This document shows positions 1 through 8,697 of a DNA stretch of 64,000 nt, one piece after another (positions within the stretch are counted from its first letter, which is position 1; the number at the start of each line of letters is the position of its first letter). The notes below the pieces were generated by a model. It saw nothing but the letters and a program-made list of their open reading frames with translations, did no database searches and was not told where the DNA came from. The translations under genes and the position numbers were made by a program. The DNA is taken from assembly GCF_018861865.1 (NCBI RefSeq), contig NZ_JAHLDV010000004.1, positions 62,001-126,000 of the forward strand, written 5' to 3'. This stretch comes from Clostridium frigoris (lineage in GTDB: Bacteria; Bacillota; Clostridia; Clostridiales; Clostridiaceae).

Positions 1-588
1 TATCATTACTTAGCATGGGAGAGACTTGCGAGTAGTTTAGGATTTAATTTTACGAAAAAGGATAATGAAAGGCTAAAGGGTGTTAGTAGAATGAAGTCTT
101 TAGAAATATTATTATCAATAGGGAATATCAAAGCTTGCGATAGTGAAAAATTAAAGATGGCCCAGCAAAAGAATAATTGGTATGTGGAATATATATCAAA
201 ATTAGATAGTAAGGAAATATTACCAGGCGTAAAAAATTTCCTAATAGAATTAAGGCAAAATGGCATAAAAATTGCACTAGGGTCAGCATCAAAAAACTCT
301 ATGCTTATACTAAACAATCTAAACTTAACTTCATATTTTGATGCCATAGTAGATGGGAATAAGGTTTCTAAAGCAAAACCAGATCCTGAGGTGTTTTTGC
401 TCGGAGCAAGTGAATTAAAAGTCCAGCCATTAGAATGTGTTGTATTTGAAGATGCTCAAGCTGGAATAGATGCAGCAAAAGCTGCAAACATGAAGGTTAT
501 TGGAATAGGACAAAAGGATGTACTTTTAAATGCTGATAAGGTTTTTGAGGGTTTAAGGGATGCTCATATTGATTTAATAGAATTTTAA
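1..588 (+). CDS. pgmB: beta-phosphoglucomutase, 5'-truncated by the window edge
   Basis: HAD-superfamily sugar phosphomutase that converts beta-glucose 1-phosphate to glucose 6-phosphate, normally downstream of a maltose- or trehalose-phosphorylase. The reading frame is open from base 1 and gives about 195 residues. The first visible residues (YHYLAWERLASSLGF, then RLKGVSRMKSLEILL) match the cap-domain start of PgmB, so roughly the first 20 residues, with the DxD nucleophile motif, lie outside the window. Visible HAD motifs are the Ser/Thr motif region (ALGSASKN), the Lys in KAKPDPEVF, and the acidic motif VVFEDAQAGIDAA. The internal ATG at 91 is not the start. An intrinsic terminator follows. 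Family assignment is firm; upstream partners cannot be seen. Confidence 0.9.
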   Translation, partial: YHYLAWERLASSLGFNFTKKDNERLKGVSRMKSLEILLSIGNIKACDSEKLKMAQQKNNWYVEYISKLDSKEILPGVKNFLIELRQNGIKIALGSASKNSMLILNNLNLTSYFDAIVDGNKVSKAKPDPEVFLLGASELKVQPLECVVFEDAQAGIDAAKAANMKVIGIGQKDVLLNADKVFEGLRDAHIDLIEF

Positions 589-952
589 TATAGTTAATAA
601 AGAAAAACTTGTGAATTACTACAAAACAATAAATATAAGGCCAAATAAGCAGGGAGAACCTGCTTATTTTTTAGGTTTTAGAATGATTTTTTTTGCATAC
701 ATTTATACATTCTGAGCAACCCTTAATTATATTTGGCATGCAACGATATGGATGAAAAGTATTATAATAATTATTTTTAATCTTTATTACTGAATAATAT
801 TGTTCCCCAAAAAGTAATAATTAAATAAGGAGTAATACAAAATAAGGAATATTGATGATATAATAAGTCTTATGTTTTGTAAATAATAAGATTGATACTT
901 ATATAAATATAAATGAATCATAAATTAATTCATATAAAAAGGAGCTGGATTC
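589..952. other. intergenic region
   Basis: Contains the pgmB terminator near its left end. A TATAAT hexamer lies at 858-863 in the sequence GATATAATAAG, but no good -35 box precedes it, so the promoter of the following gene is uncertain. I see no small ORF with a Shine-Dalgarno site and no RNA motif. Confidence 0.5.
644..676 (+). terminator. intrinsic terminator after pgmB
   Basis: Perfect 10-bp stem AATAAGCAGG / CCTGCTTATT with loop GAGAA, running into a T-rich stretch. Confidence 0.85.
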
Positions 953-1741
953 ATGTCTATAGAAAGACTAAAAGGAATAATGAAAACTAAAGGTTATGTG
1001 TATGTAATCTTAGGTGTATTATGTGAAATCTATTATGTGGGGACAATAATATTTGGTGGGATAGTAACTTTTGCATGGTTTTACCTAGGTATTGGAATAT
1101 TATTAATAACACTAGGATTAAAAGCGAGAAAAAATAAGAAAGAGTACATGCTATTAAGACCAGGCAAGATTAAAAACATGGTAAAAATATGTTTTTCACT
1201 TGGTTTAGTTTCTGTTGTAATTATAGAAGGTTTAATAATTCAATCAGCTATAGTAAAAGATAAGGGGAAAAGTGACTATCTGATGATTTTAGGGGCAGGT
1301 ATTAGAGGAGAAGTTCCTTCAACTGCTCTGTTTCAAAGACTTTATGCTAGTTTAGAATATATTAAAATTAATCCTAATATTAAAATAGTAGTTTCAGGTG
1401 GGAGAGGTTCTGGTGAGAGCATTACTGAAGCGGAAGCCATGAAAAGATTTTTAATAAAACATGGAGTTTCAAAAGATAATATTATAAAAGAAGAAAGGTC
1501 CACCAACACTTTTGAAAATATGAAGTTCACAACTCATATTTTAAAAAAAACAAATAAAGGAGAAAAAATAGAAGTAACTATTGTAACAAATAATTTTCAT
1601 ATGTTCAGAGCTAAATTTTTAGCACAAAGACAGGGATTAAAGGTATATGGTTATCCGGCACCACTTCATCCAATGTTAGTACCTACTTGCTTTGCCCGCG
1701 AATATTTAGCAGTAATAAATTCGTTTATATTTGATAGATAA
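953..1741 (+). CDS. YdcF/SanA-like DUF218 membrane protein
   Basis: A 262-residue protein with hydrophobic segments at about residues 13-32, 35-55 and 77-95, followed by a DUF218 domain on the outer or peripheral side. DUF218 features are LGAGIRGEVPS near residue 110, VSGGRGSGESITEA with the conserved acidic residue, the ERSTNTFENM motif and VTNNFHMFRA. Members of this family (YdcF, SanA, ElyC) are linked to envelope and peptidoglycan-precursor maintenance, but the biochemical reaction is not settled. The start is set by AAAAGGAG seven to ten bases before the ATG. It stands alone: the gene before it ends with a terminator and the next gene has its own promoter. Confidence 0.8.
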   Translation: MSIERLKGIMKTKGYVYVILGVLCEIYYVGTIIFGGIVTFAWFYLGIGILLITLGLKARKNKKEYMLLRPGKIKNMVKICFSLGLVSVVIIEGLIIQSAIVKDKGKSDYLMILGAGIRGEVPSTALFQRLYASLEYIKINPNIKIVVSGGRGSGESITEAEAMKRFLIKHGVSKDNIIKEERSTNTFENMKFTTHILKKTNKGEKIEVTIVTNNFHMFRAKFLAQRQGLKVYGYPAPLHPMLVPTCFAREYLAVINSFIFDR

Positions 1742-1929
1742 TATTATTTTAGAATAGATAGATGTGCTTTTATAAAATTTGATAAAAAAGACAGTATACG
1801 CATATATGTATATTTATACATTGTAATAAACATAATAATTAATTTAAGAAGTGATTATTTATAGTGTTTGCTTCTTTAAATGGCTTATAACAAGGGTTTA
1901 AAACTTTAATAAATTATTACAGTTACCTA

Positions 1930-1969
1930 TTGACATATGCATTAAAATACAATATAATGTATATATACA
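1930..1969 (+). promoter_or_regulatory. sigma-A promoter with overlapping palindrome
   Basis: TTGACA (1930-1935), 17-base spacer, TATAAT (1953-1958): both hexamers match consensus exactly. A 12-base perfect palindrome, TGTATATATACA (1958-1969), overlaps the end of the -10 and covers the predicted transcription start, where an operator would sit. It may also be chance in AT-rich DNA. Confidence 0.75.
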
Positions 1970-2007
1970 GTAAGTGATTTATTCTATTAATTCAGGAGGT
2001 AATATAT

Positions 2008-2388
2008 ATGTCAAACATGCAATTATTTCAATCAAAAACAGAATTAGTAGGTTTTATATCAGAATATCTCATCAAACACGACGATACTATAGCAATAATA
2101 AAAAAAGATTTAAGAAAAGACGTAATTAAGTCATTGCTAATAAGTGAAGATTTTAATACATTTAAAGACCTTTCTGGATTAGAAGAAAATGTACTATTTC
2201 TAATTAAGACTGGTGATAAAAAGGGGAAAAACTTAAGCATTAAGATTTGTGATGCACATAATCAACAAACCAAAGCTTTCAAAATGATAGACATAGATAA
2301 TATATTACTTGTAGATGGTTTGATTACTGACGATGAAGCTGGAAGTATTACTTATTATAAAGAAATTACTAAAATGAGATTACAATAA
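2008..2388 (+). CDS. hypothetical protein, 126 aa
   Basis: I do not recognise this family. It is a soluble, mixed alpha/beta-looking protein with no signal peptide or membrane segment and a Lys-rich N-terminal half. Conserved-looking patches are KKDLRKDVIKSLL and NILLVDGLITDDEAGS. It has a strong Shine-Dalgarno (CAGGAGGTAA) and a consensus sigma-A promoter, and is followed by its own hairpin terminator. It therefore looks like a well-expressed single-gene unit. The genes on either side (YdcF-like, clpS) say nothing specific about function. Confidence 0.75.
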   Translation: MSNMQLFQSKTELVGFISEYLIKHDDTIAIIKKDLRKDVIKSLLISEDFNTFKDLSGLEENVLFLIKTGDKKGKNLSIKICDAHNQQTKAFKMIDIDNILLVDGLITDDEAGSITYYKEITKMRLQ

Positions 2389-2419
2389 AAAGCTTAGCAA
2401 GGCTTAAAATAGATAGAAG

Positions 2420-2471
2420 AAAATAGTAAAAATCTCATGATAATATTGAGGTTGTTACTATTTTATTTTTT
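2420..2471 (+). terminator. terminator after the 126-aa gene
   Basis: Arms AAAATAGTAA (2420-2429) and TTACTATTTT (2455-2464), with a partly paired inner part (CTCA/TGAG), followed by ATTTTTT. Confidence 0.65.
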
Positions 2472-2648
2472 GGAGAATATGATTTATGAATGATTATAGA
2501 TTGTAATTCATATGATTAGAATAACAACTAATAATTTCACATATAAAAGATAAAAGTGAACTATAGTTGAAATAATATACGTAAATGCAGTAATATATAA
2601 TTAAGTAGGATATAATAGACTTATATTAATATTGATAAAGTTAATCAG

Positions 2649-2674
2649 ACTAGCATATTGGCTAGTTATTTTTT
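2649..2674 (+). terminator. terminator-like hairpin in the clpS leader
   Basis: Stem ACTAGC / GCTAGT with loop ATATTG, followed by TATTTTTT. It lies 47 bases upstream of clpS and downstream of a TATAAT hexamer at 2611-2616. It could be an attenuator of clpSA or a terminator of an unseen short transcript. A convincing -35 box for the TATAAT was not found. Confidence 0.5.
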
Positions 2675-2720
2675 AATATTCAAAAAATAAATTTAAATGT
2701 AAACAGTGGGGTTGTTAGAT

Positions 2721-3056
2721 ATGTCAGAAAAAAGGATTTTTAATGAGGGAATTGAAACTAAAGATAAGATTGATATTAAAGAAAAAATTAAAACTAAAAT
2801 TAGAAAACCTAGTAACTACATGGTAATTATTCATAATGATGATTATACAAGTATGGAGTTTGTTGTGCAGGTTTTAGTTGGAGTTTTTAAAAAACAGGTT
2901 GTAGAAGCCACAAGAATTATGTTTGATGTACATAAGAAAGGCAGCGGCATTGCTGGAATATATAGTCATGATGTAGGTTTAACAAAAATTGATCAAACTA
3001 TGGAAATGTGTGAAGAAAGTGGATTTCCACTGAAATTAACATTAGAAGAGGAGTAA
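2721..3056 (+). CDS. clpS: ATP-dependent Clp protease adaptor ClpS
   Basis: An N-end-rule adaptor that delivers substrates with destabilising N-terminal residues to ClpA. It has 111 residues: a charged, flexible N-terminal tail of about 35 residues, then the ClpS core with YMVIIHNDDYTSMEFVV, the NDD(F/Y)T signature of the substrate pocket, and the VHKKGSGIAGIYSHDVG region that contacts ClpA. The ATG at 2721 is chosen because GTGGGG at 2706-2711 is a plausible ribosome site for it. A GTG at 2706 in the same frame would add five residues but has no ribosome site of its own. The stop is two bases before the clpA start, so the two are translationally coupled. Confidence 0.92.
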   Translation: MSEKRIFNEGIETKDKIDIKEKIKTKIRKPSNYMVIIHNDDYTSMEFVVQVLVGVFKKQVVEATRIMFDVHKKGSGIAGIYSHDVGLTKIDQTMEMCEESGFPLKLTLEEE

Positions 3057-3058
3057 TT

Positions 3059-5383
3059 ATGCAATTAGATGATATAGTAAATGAGATTATTACAGCAGCT
3101 TTTAATGAAGCCCAAATGTCAAAACATGAATACTTTACCCCTGAACATATTCTTTATGCTTCTTTATTTTTTGAAGAGGGCATAGAAATAATAGAAAATA
3201 GTGGTGGTAATGTTAAAAGGCTTAAAAGCCAAATTACAAAATTTTTAAAAGAAAATATAGAGGTTGTAGAGGATATAGAGCCAATACAAACCATTGGAAT
3301 ACAGACAATTTTATCTAGCGCGGCAGATCATGTTATGTTATCTGGCAAAGATTTAGTTAAGATAGGTGATGTGATTGTTGCTATGTATGATGATGAGGAA
3401 AGTTTTGCTTCTTATTTTTTAAGACAACAGCAAATGAAAAGGAGAGATCTTCTTAATTATATAGCACATGGTATATCTGTAGTGGATACTCTTGATTTTT
3501 CATCTAGTATAGATAATGAAAGTGAAGATCAAGTGAGTTTCACAGAAGACGAAGAAGAGAGTGAATACACTTATGACGAAGATATGGAAAATCCGAATCT
3601 AAAAGGAAATTTTTTAAGTAATTTTACGGAAGAATTAACGGAGAAAGCAAAAAAAGGAGAAATGGACCCACTTATAGGGAGACAAGATATTCTTTTAAGA
3701 ACACTTCAGGTATTGTGTAGAAGGCTTAAAAACAATCCAGTTCATGTAGGGGAACCTGGAGTAGGTAAAACGGCAATAACTCAGGGACTTGCACAAATGA
3801 TTGTTGAAAATAAAGTACCGAAGTTATTGCAAGGAAGCAAGATATATTATTTGGATATGGGAGCTCTAATTGCGGGTACAAAGTATAGAGGCGATTTTGA
3901 GGAACGTATTAAAAAAGTACTAAATGAAATCAGTAAAGAAGAAAAACCGATAGTATATATTGATGAAATTCACACTATAGTTGGTGCAGGTGCAGTTTCT
4001 GGAGGGTCCATGGATGCTTCAAATATTTTAAAACCATTTCTTGCGGATGGTAAGGTAAGGTTTATTGGATCAACTACTTATGATGAATACAAAAAGCATT
4101 TTGAAAAGGATAGTGCATTAGCTAGAAGATTTCAAAAAATAGAAGTACCAGAACCATCAATTGAAGATACTTTTAATATTCTTATGGGACTTAAAGATAA
4201 ATATGAAGCTTACCATAATGTTACATACAAAGATGAGGCTTTAAAAACAGCAGTAGAATTATCTAGTAAATATATTAAGGAGAGATTTCTACCAGATAAA
4301 GCTATAGATATTATGGATGAGGCAGGTGCTTATGCAAGGCTTCATGCTGGTGATAATGATGAAAACATTGTTATAACAGTAGGTGCAGTGGAGAAAATAG
4401 TAGCTACCATTGCAAAAATTCCAGAGCAAAGTGTATCAAATAATGAGGCTGATACATTAAAAAATTTGGATTTTAATTTAAAAAAACAGGTCTTTGGACA
4501 AAGCGATGCTATAGACACTTTAGTAAAAGCTATAAAGAGATCTCGCGCAGGTTTTAATGAAGAAGATAAACCGATAGCATCTCTTCTTTTTGTAGGTCCT
4601 ACAGGAGTTGGAAAGACAGAAATAAGTAAACAATTAGCTAAGAGTTTGGATATACCACTTATTAGATTTGATATGAGTGAATACCAAGAGAAGCATACTG
4701 TAGCAAGGCTTATTGGTTCACCACCTGGATATGTAGGTTATGAAGAGGGTGGTATGTTAATTGAGGCTATTAAAAAGAAGCCGTATTGTGTTCTACTTTT
4801 AGATGAGATTGAAAAAGCTCATCCTGATATATTTAACGTGCTCTTGCAGGTTATGGATTATGCAACACTTACGGATAATACTGGTAAAAAAGCAGATTTC
4901 AGAAATGTAATTTTAATAATGACTTCAAATGCAGGAGCTAGAGAATCTAGTAAACATATAGTTGGATTTGGAGAAAGAGTGGGAGCTGGCGGAGCAATTA
5001 TTAAAGAGGTTCAGCGAGTATTTTCTCCGGAGTTTAGAAATAGGTTGGATAATGTAATTGAATTTAATAAAATAGATAAAGTTATGTCTCTTCAAATTGC
5101 AAAGAAAGCAATGAAGTTGTTTGAAGAAAAACTTTTAACTAAAAATATAAAACTAAAGGTAACGGATGCCTTATATGCTTGGTTAAGCAAAAAGGGCTTT
5201 TCAGAAGATTATGGTGCAAGAGAAATTAATAGAGTTGTTCAACAAGAAATTAAGACTTATTTTGTTGATGAGGTGCTCTTTGGAGAACTTAGTACAGGGG
5301 GCAGTGCGATAGTTGATATTGTGGATGATAAACTCACAATAACAAAAGACAATTCAAATAAAATAAGTAAAAAAGATAAATAA
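3059..5383 (+). CDS. clpA: Clp protease ATP-binding subunit ClpA
   Basis: An AAA+ unfoldase that feeds substrates to ClpP. It has 774 residues, close to the family's usual length. Layout: Clp-N repeats (about 1-145); an acidic linker (about 150-185); first AAA+ domain with Walker A GEPGVGKT at 231-238, Walker B IVYIDEIHT and sensor IGSTTYDEY; second AAA+ domain with Walker A GPTGVGKT at 513-520, Walker B VLLLDEIEKAHP and the IGSPPGYVGYEEGG pore-loop motif; then the C-terminal D2-small domain. There is no ClpB-type middle coiled coil, which supports ClpA over ClpB/ClpC. The ribosome site GAGGAG lies within the last codons of clpS. The clpS-clpA arrangement is standard. Confidence 0.95.
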   Translation: MQLDDIVNEIITAAFNEAQMSKHEYFTPEHILYASLFFEEGIEIIENSGGNVKRLKSQITKFLKENIEVVEDIEPIQTIGIQTILSSAADHVMLSGKDLVKIGDVIVAMYDDEESFASYFLRQQQMKRRDLLNYIAHGISVVDTLDFSSSIDNESEDQVSFTEDEEESEYTYDEDMENPNLKGNFLSNFTEELTEKAKKGEMDPLIGRQDILLRTLQVLCRRLKNNPVHVGEPGVGKTAITQGLAQMIVENKVPKLLQGSKIYYLDMGALIAGTKYRGDFEERIKKVLNEISKEEKPIVYIDEIHTIVGAGAVSGGSMDASNILKPFLADGKVRFIGSTTYDEYKKHFEKDSALARRFQKIEVPEPSIEDTFNILMGLKDKYEAYHNVTYKDEALKTAVELSSKYIKERFLPDKAIDIMDEAGAYARLHAGDNDENIVITVGAVEKIVATIAKIPEQSVSNNEADTLKNLDFNLKKQVFGQSDAIDTLVKAIKRSRAGFNEEDKPIASLLFVGPTGVGKTEISKQLAKSLDIPLIRFDMSEYQEKHTVARLIGSPPGYVGYEEGGMLIEAIKKKPYCVLLLDEIEKAHPDIFNVLLQVMDYATLTDNTGKKADFRNVILIMTSNAGARESSKHIVGFGERVGAGGAIIKEVQRVFSPEFRNRLDNVIEFNKIDKVMSLQIAKKAMKLFEEKLLTKNIKLKVTDALYAWLSKKGFSEDYGAREINRVVQQEIKTYFVDEVLFGELSTGGSAIVDIVDDKLTITKDNSNKISKKDK

Positions 5384-5394
5384 AAAAGATAAAT

Positions 5395-5430
5395 AAAAAG
5401 ATGTTGCAAATAAAACGGCAACATCTTTTT
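5395..5430. terminator. bidirectional terminator between clpA and motB
   Basis: Thirteen-bp perfect stem AAAAAGATGTTGC / GCAACATCTTTTT with a 10-base loop. The A-run on the left and T-run on the right make it work for both convergent genes; the motB stop codon touches the right arm. Just before it, a 13-base unit (AAAAAAGATAAAT) is repeated about two and a half times. Confidence 0.88.
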
Positions 5431-6196
5431 ATTTGATTTTTTCTGCTTTTGAAAATTGATTGCTTAATATAATAATATCTACGGTTCTATTTTTAGCTTT
5501 TCCAATTGCAGTTGAATTAGTAGCTACTGGCCTATTCTCACCATAGGCTACTGCTGATATTCTTTTAGGTGAAATGCCTGCTCTTGAAATAAGAAGCTCA
5601 GTAACATTAGTTGCGCGAATCGCAGAAAGTTGCCAATTAGATCTAAATTCATTATTACTCATGGGGGTACTATCTGTGTGCCCTTCTATTCTTACGTAAT
5701 TATTAACATGATTTAGTATTTTACCTATGCTAATTAGCTTTTTAGCTGAGGCTGCTTTGACGTCTGCGGCACCAACATCAAAGAGCAATGAAGTTTTAAG
5801 ACTTACTTCGAGCCCTCTCTCATCAATTTTAGTAGATACGCTACCTGCTAAGCCGTTCTTCTTCAAATAACTATCAACATTCTTTTTTATATTCTCCATA
5901 TTATTTTCTTCTAGCGTCTTATTATTTGCAGATGTCGTAGTAGTTTCTGGTGTTATTGGATCAACTACGGTAACGGTTGAATTTGAAACACTTGTAGATG
6001 AATCATTACCAATAATAGATGCACCACCACCGCTAAAAGCTACATTAAGTGATTGGGCCAGCTGTTTATATTTTGTAGTGTCTGCAGTGCTTGATGCATA
6101 CATAACAACAAAAAATATCATAAGCAAAGTTATTAGATCTGAATAAGTTAAAAGCCACCGTTCACCATTCCCTTCTTTTTCTTCTCGCTTTTTCAT
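5429..6196 (-). CDS. motB: flagellar motor stator protein MotB
   Basis: The stator subunit that anchors MotA to peptidoglycan. It has 255 residues: a short basic N-terminus, one membrane helix with the proton- or ion-binding Asp (LLTYSDLITLLMIFF, Asp20), the plug/linker region, a Ser/Thr/Asn-rich linker of about 60 residues, and a C-terminal OmpA-like peptidoglycan-binding domain (IEGHTDSTPMSNNEFRSNWQLS, cited here by its first residues IEGHTDSTP). Its ATG overlaps the last base of the motA stop (TAATG), so translation is coupled. No other flagellar structural genes lie nearby, as is common for motAB. Confidence 0.92.
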   Translation of the reverse strand: MKKREEKEGNGERWLLTYSDLITLLMIFFVVMYASSTADTTKYKQLAQSLNVAFSGGGASIIGNDSSTSVSNSTVTVVDPITPETTTTSANNKTLEENNMENIKKNVDSYLKKNGLAGSVSTKIDERGLEVSLKTSLLFDVGAADVKAASAKKLISIGKILNHVNNYVRIEGHTDSTPMSNNEFRSNWQLSAIRATNVTELLISRAGISPKRISAVAYGENRPVATNSTAIGKAKNRTVDIIILSNQFSKAEKIK

Positions 6197-6984
6197 TATG
6201 CTGCTCCTCCGTTATCTATTTCAGTAAATTTCTTTATTTGTTTTTTATCAAGGAAGCCTTTTAATTTTTCTGCTAATATATTAGGGTTTGCACCTTCTTG
6301 CATAAGAAGAACAGCTTCTATTATTAATTCTTTTTCTTTTATTTCTGCATTATTTAAATCCTTTAATTTACAAGCCATAGGAAGCCATAATAAGTTTGCA
6401 GAACCAACACCATATAAAGTAGCTATGAATGCAGAGGCAATTTTCTCGCCTAGAACTGCTGGGTCAGAAAGATTACTTAATACCATAACTAGACCCATTA
6501 CTGTACCTATAATACCCATGGTTGGTGCATATCCACCTGCGGCTTCAAACATGGCAGCACCGTCTTTATGTCTATCATAGGTCGATTCAAGTTCGAATTC
6601 TAATATGGTCTTTACCATCTGTGGGTCAACGCCATCTACTACTAGTTGCAAACCTTTTTTTATAAATGGGTCTAATTCATCAGTTATTTCGCCTTCAATA
6701 CTAAGCAAACCCTCTTTCCTAGTTTTAAAAGATAATTGTTTAAAATAAGTTACTATTTCTACTAAGTCTTTATCTTTGGCTGTAAATATTAGTTTCATCA
6801 TAGCTGGAATATTTTTTAATTTTTTAGTCGAAAATCCAAGACCTACAGCACCAATGGTACCACCGAATACTATTATAGCAGCACTTGCACTTGCAAGCAT
6901 AGCGGGGCTTCCACCTTCCATAATGAAGGCGCCTACCATGGAGCCAAAACTTATTAGTACAAATAAAATTGAAAAAATATTCAT
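6196..6984 (-). CDS. motA: flagellar motor stator protein MotA
   Basis: The membrane ion-channel subunit of the flagellar stator. It has 262 residues with four hydrophobic segments (about 3-22, 32-50, 150-172 and 183-205) and the large cytoplasmic loop between the second and third that pushes on FliG. The GGYAPTMGIIGTVMGLV stretch is the MotA/TolQ/ExbB signature, including the conserved Pro of the third helix. The ribosome site AGGAGG lies just before the ATG. It is the first gene of a motA-motB operon. Confidence 0.93.
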   Translation of the reverse strand: MNIFSILFVLISFGSMVGAFIMEGGSPAMLASASAAIIVFGGTIGAVGLGFSTKKLKNIPAMMKLIFTAKDKDLVEIVTYFKQLSFKTRKEGLLSIEGEITDELDPFIKKGLQLVVDGVDPQMVKTILEFELESTYDRHKDGAAMFEAAGGYAPTMGIIGTVMGLVMVLSNLSDPAVLGEKIASAFIATLYGVGSANLLWLPMACKLKDLNNAEIKEKELIIEAVLLMQEGANPNILAEKLKGFLDKKQIKKFTEIDNGGAA

Positions 6985-7180
6985 AAAATCCTCCTATCCT
7001 TAAAGTTTACATAAAAATATTTTACATAATAAGATGTAAACACAGTTTAACATTCTAAAAATAAATAATGTCATATAATATTCTTCGAACAAAGTTATCT
7101 TTTATTTAGTCTTTTAACCAAATTCATTTAATTTATAGTAATTGTTATCCAATTAATGGATGCATATAGATGAAAATAAT

Positions 7181-7223
7181 AACAAAAAAACTTCAGAAGG
7201 GGTATAAATCTCCTTCTGAAGTT
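7181..7223 (-). terminator. terminator after the glyoxalase-like gene
   Basis: Perfect 12-bp stem AACTTCAGAAGG / CCTTCTGAAGTT. Read on the minus strand it runs into TTTTTTTGTT, so it serves the leftward gene. Confidence 0.85.
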
Positions 7224-7289
7224 AATAACATTGTAGATTTTAAGGGTAGCATACTTAAAAATATTCGCTTAGTTTTATTTTTAATAATA

Positions 7290-7658
7290 CTATTTTTGAG
7301 GGATAACTTCTGTCCAATAGCCATCTGGGTCCATAATGAAATATATTCCCATAGGCTTATTTTCATAACATATGCAGTCCATTTTTTTATGATGCGCGTA
7401 GGCTTCATCAAAATTATCTGCAACTACAGCAAGATGAAACTCATTTTCACCTAAATCATATGGCTTTGTTCTATCTTTCATACAAGTAAGCTCTAACTTA
7501 TGCTCCGTTGTTTCATCACCTAGAAATACAAGTGTAAAACTATCATCTGACGGATGATGGCGCCTAGTTTCTACAAAGCCTAAAGCTTTTTTATAAAATT
7601 CTACACTTTTTTCTAAGTCTAAAACATTTATATTATTATGGTCAAAAGAAAATTTCAT
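7290..7658 (-). CDS. glyoxalase I-like VOC-family protein
   Basis: A 122-residue vicinal-oxygen-chelate protein of the lactoylglutathione lyase type. Visible features are an N-terminal metal His (FDHNNINVLDLEKSVEFY), a central Glu (HKLELTCMKD), a second His (NEFHLAVVADNFDEAY) and the C-terminal IYFIMDPDGYWTEVI with its Glu ligand. Four ligands in these places fit methylglyoxal detoxification; thiol specificity cannot be read. The ATG at 7658 is chosen because AAAGGTGG lies eight bases upstream. A GTG at 7670 in the same frame sits inside that ribosome site. It is a single-gene unit with its own terminator. Confidence 0.82.
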   Translation of the reverse strand: MKFSFDHNNINVLDLEKSVEFYKKALGFVETRRHHPSDDSFTLVFLGDETTEHKLELTCMKDRTKPYDLGENEFHLAVVADNFDEAYAHHKKMDCICYENKPMGIYFIMDPDGYWTEVIPQK

Positions 7659-7926
7659 TAATATAACCACCTTTTTAAGAAAATTTAATATATTTTATAT
7701 ACCATATCTTCATTATATCCTTACTTCAAATTTTATTCATAAAATTTTTAAAATAATAAAATAGTGTTGAAATATTTTTATTTACTTGAACCATGCATTT
7801 GTATATAATTTTAGTATAATATTATAACTTAGGCGTAAGTATATAAAAGATAACTAGGTTTCTATATTTAATTTATGTGTAATTGTAATTTAATTAAAAT
7901 ATTTATAATGTAGGGAGCGATGATTT

Positions 7927-8646
7927 ATGAAAAAAGCAAAAATATACTATATATACCATAGTGGGTTTGTTGTTAAGACTGAGAACCATTTTCTGATATT
8001 TGATTATTATAAAGAACCTATAGAAAATAAACGTAGAGTCCTTCTATCACCTGAAAACATTAAAGAAATGAAAAATGTTTACGTGTTTTCATCACATAGT
8101 CATGCGGATCATTATAATCCTAAAATTTTAGAATGGGAAAAATATAACGATAATATACAATATATACTTAGTAACGATATAAAAACTGATAAAGATAAGT
8201 CAAATTATAATTTTATGGGGGAAGGCGACGAAAAAGTATTTCAAGATATTTATGTAAAAGCTTATGGTTCAACGGATATTGGAATATCTTTTTTAATAAA
8301 GGTAGATGGATTAACTATTTTTCATGCTGGAGATCTAAACTGGTGGCATTGGAAAGATGATAGTTTAGACGAACAAGCATTAGCGGAGTCATTATTTAAG
8401 GCTCATATAGAGAAGATAAAAGAAGAAAAACCTATAGACATAGCTTTTTTTCCAGTAGATCCAAGACTTGAGGAATTTTATTATATAGGGGGAGAATATT
8501 TTGCGAAAAATATTCAGCCAAAGGTAATTATACCAATGCATTTCGGAGATGCTGTGGATATTACTAAGCAATTCAAAAATAGAATGAATAAGATAAATAT
8601 AAAAGCTGCTGAAATAAATTATTCAAGTGAAGAAATAATATATTAA
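7927..8646 (+). CDS. metallo-beta-lactamase-fold hydrolase
   Basis: A 239-residue protein with the metallo-beta-lactamase fold. The SSHSHADHYNP motif (H-x-H-x-D-H) supplies the first metal site, IFHAGDLNWW a further ligand, and IIPMHFGDA the last His. The fold subtype resembles UlaG/L-ascorbate-6-phosphate-lactonase-like proteins, but no sugar operon surrounds it, so the substrate is unknown. The ribosome site is GGGAGCGATGATTT before the ATG. It is followed 51 bases later by a YitT gene on the same strand and the two may be co-transcribed. Confidence 0.78.
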   Translation: MKKAKIYYIYHSGFVVKTENHFLIFDYYKEPIENKRRVLLSPENIKEMKNVYVFSSHSHADHYNPKILEWEKYNDNIQYILSNDIKTDKDKSNYNFMGEGDEKVFQDIYVKAYGSTDIGISFLIKVDGLTIFHAGDLNWWHWKDDSLDEQALAESLFKAHIEKIKEEKPIDIAFFPVDPRLEEFYYIGGEYFAKNIQPKVIIPMHFGDAVDITKQFKNRMNKINIKAAEINYSSEEIIY

Positions 8647-8697
8647 AAAAATTTATATATTTGGGTAAAGTAGAAGTTAGAAAGTAGGATAAAGTGG

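Noticed and set aside
1958-1969. Perfect palindrome TGTATATATACA at a transcription start
   Set aside because: Short and made mostly of A and T in AT-rich DNA; kept only as a note in the promoter entry.
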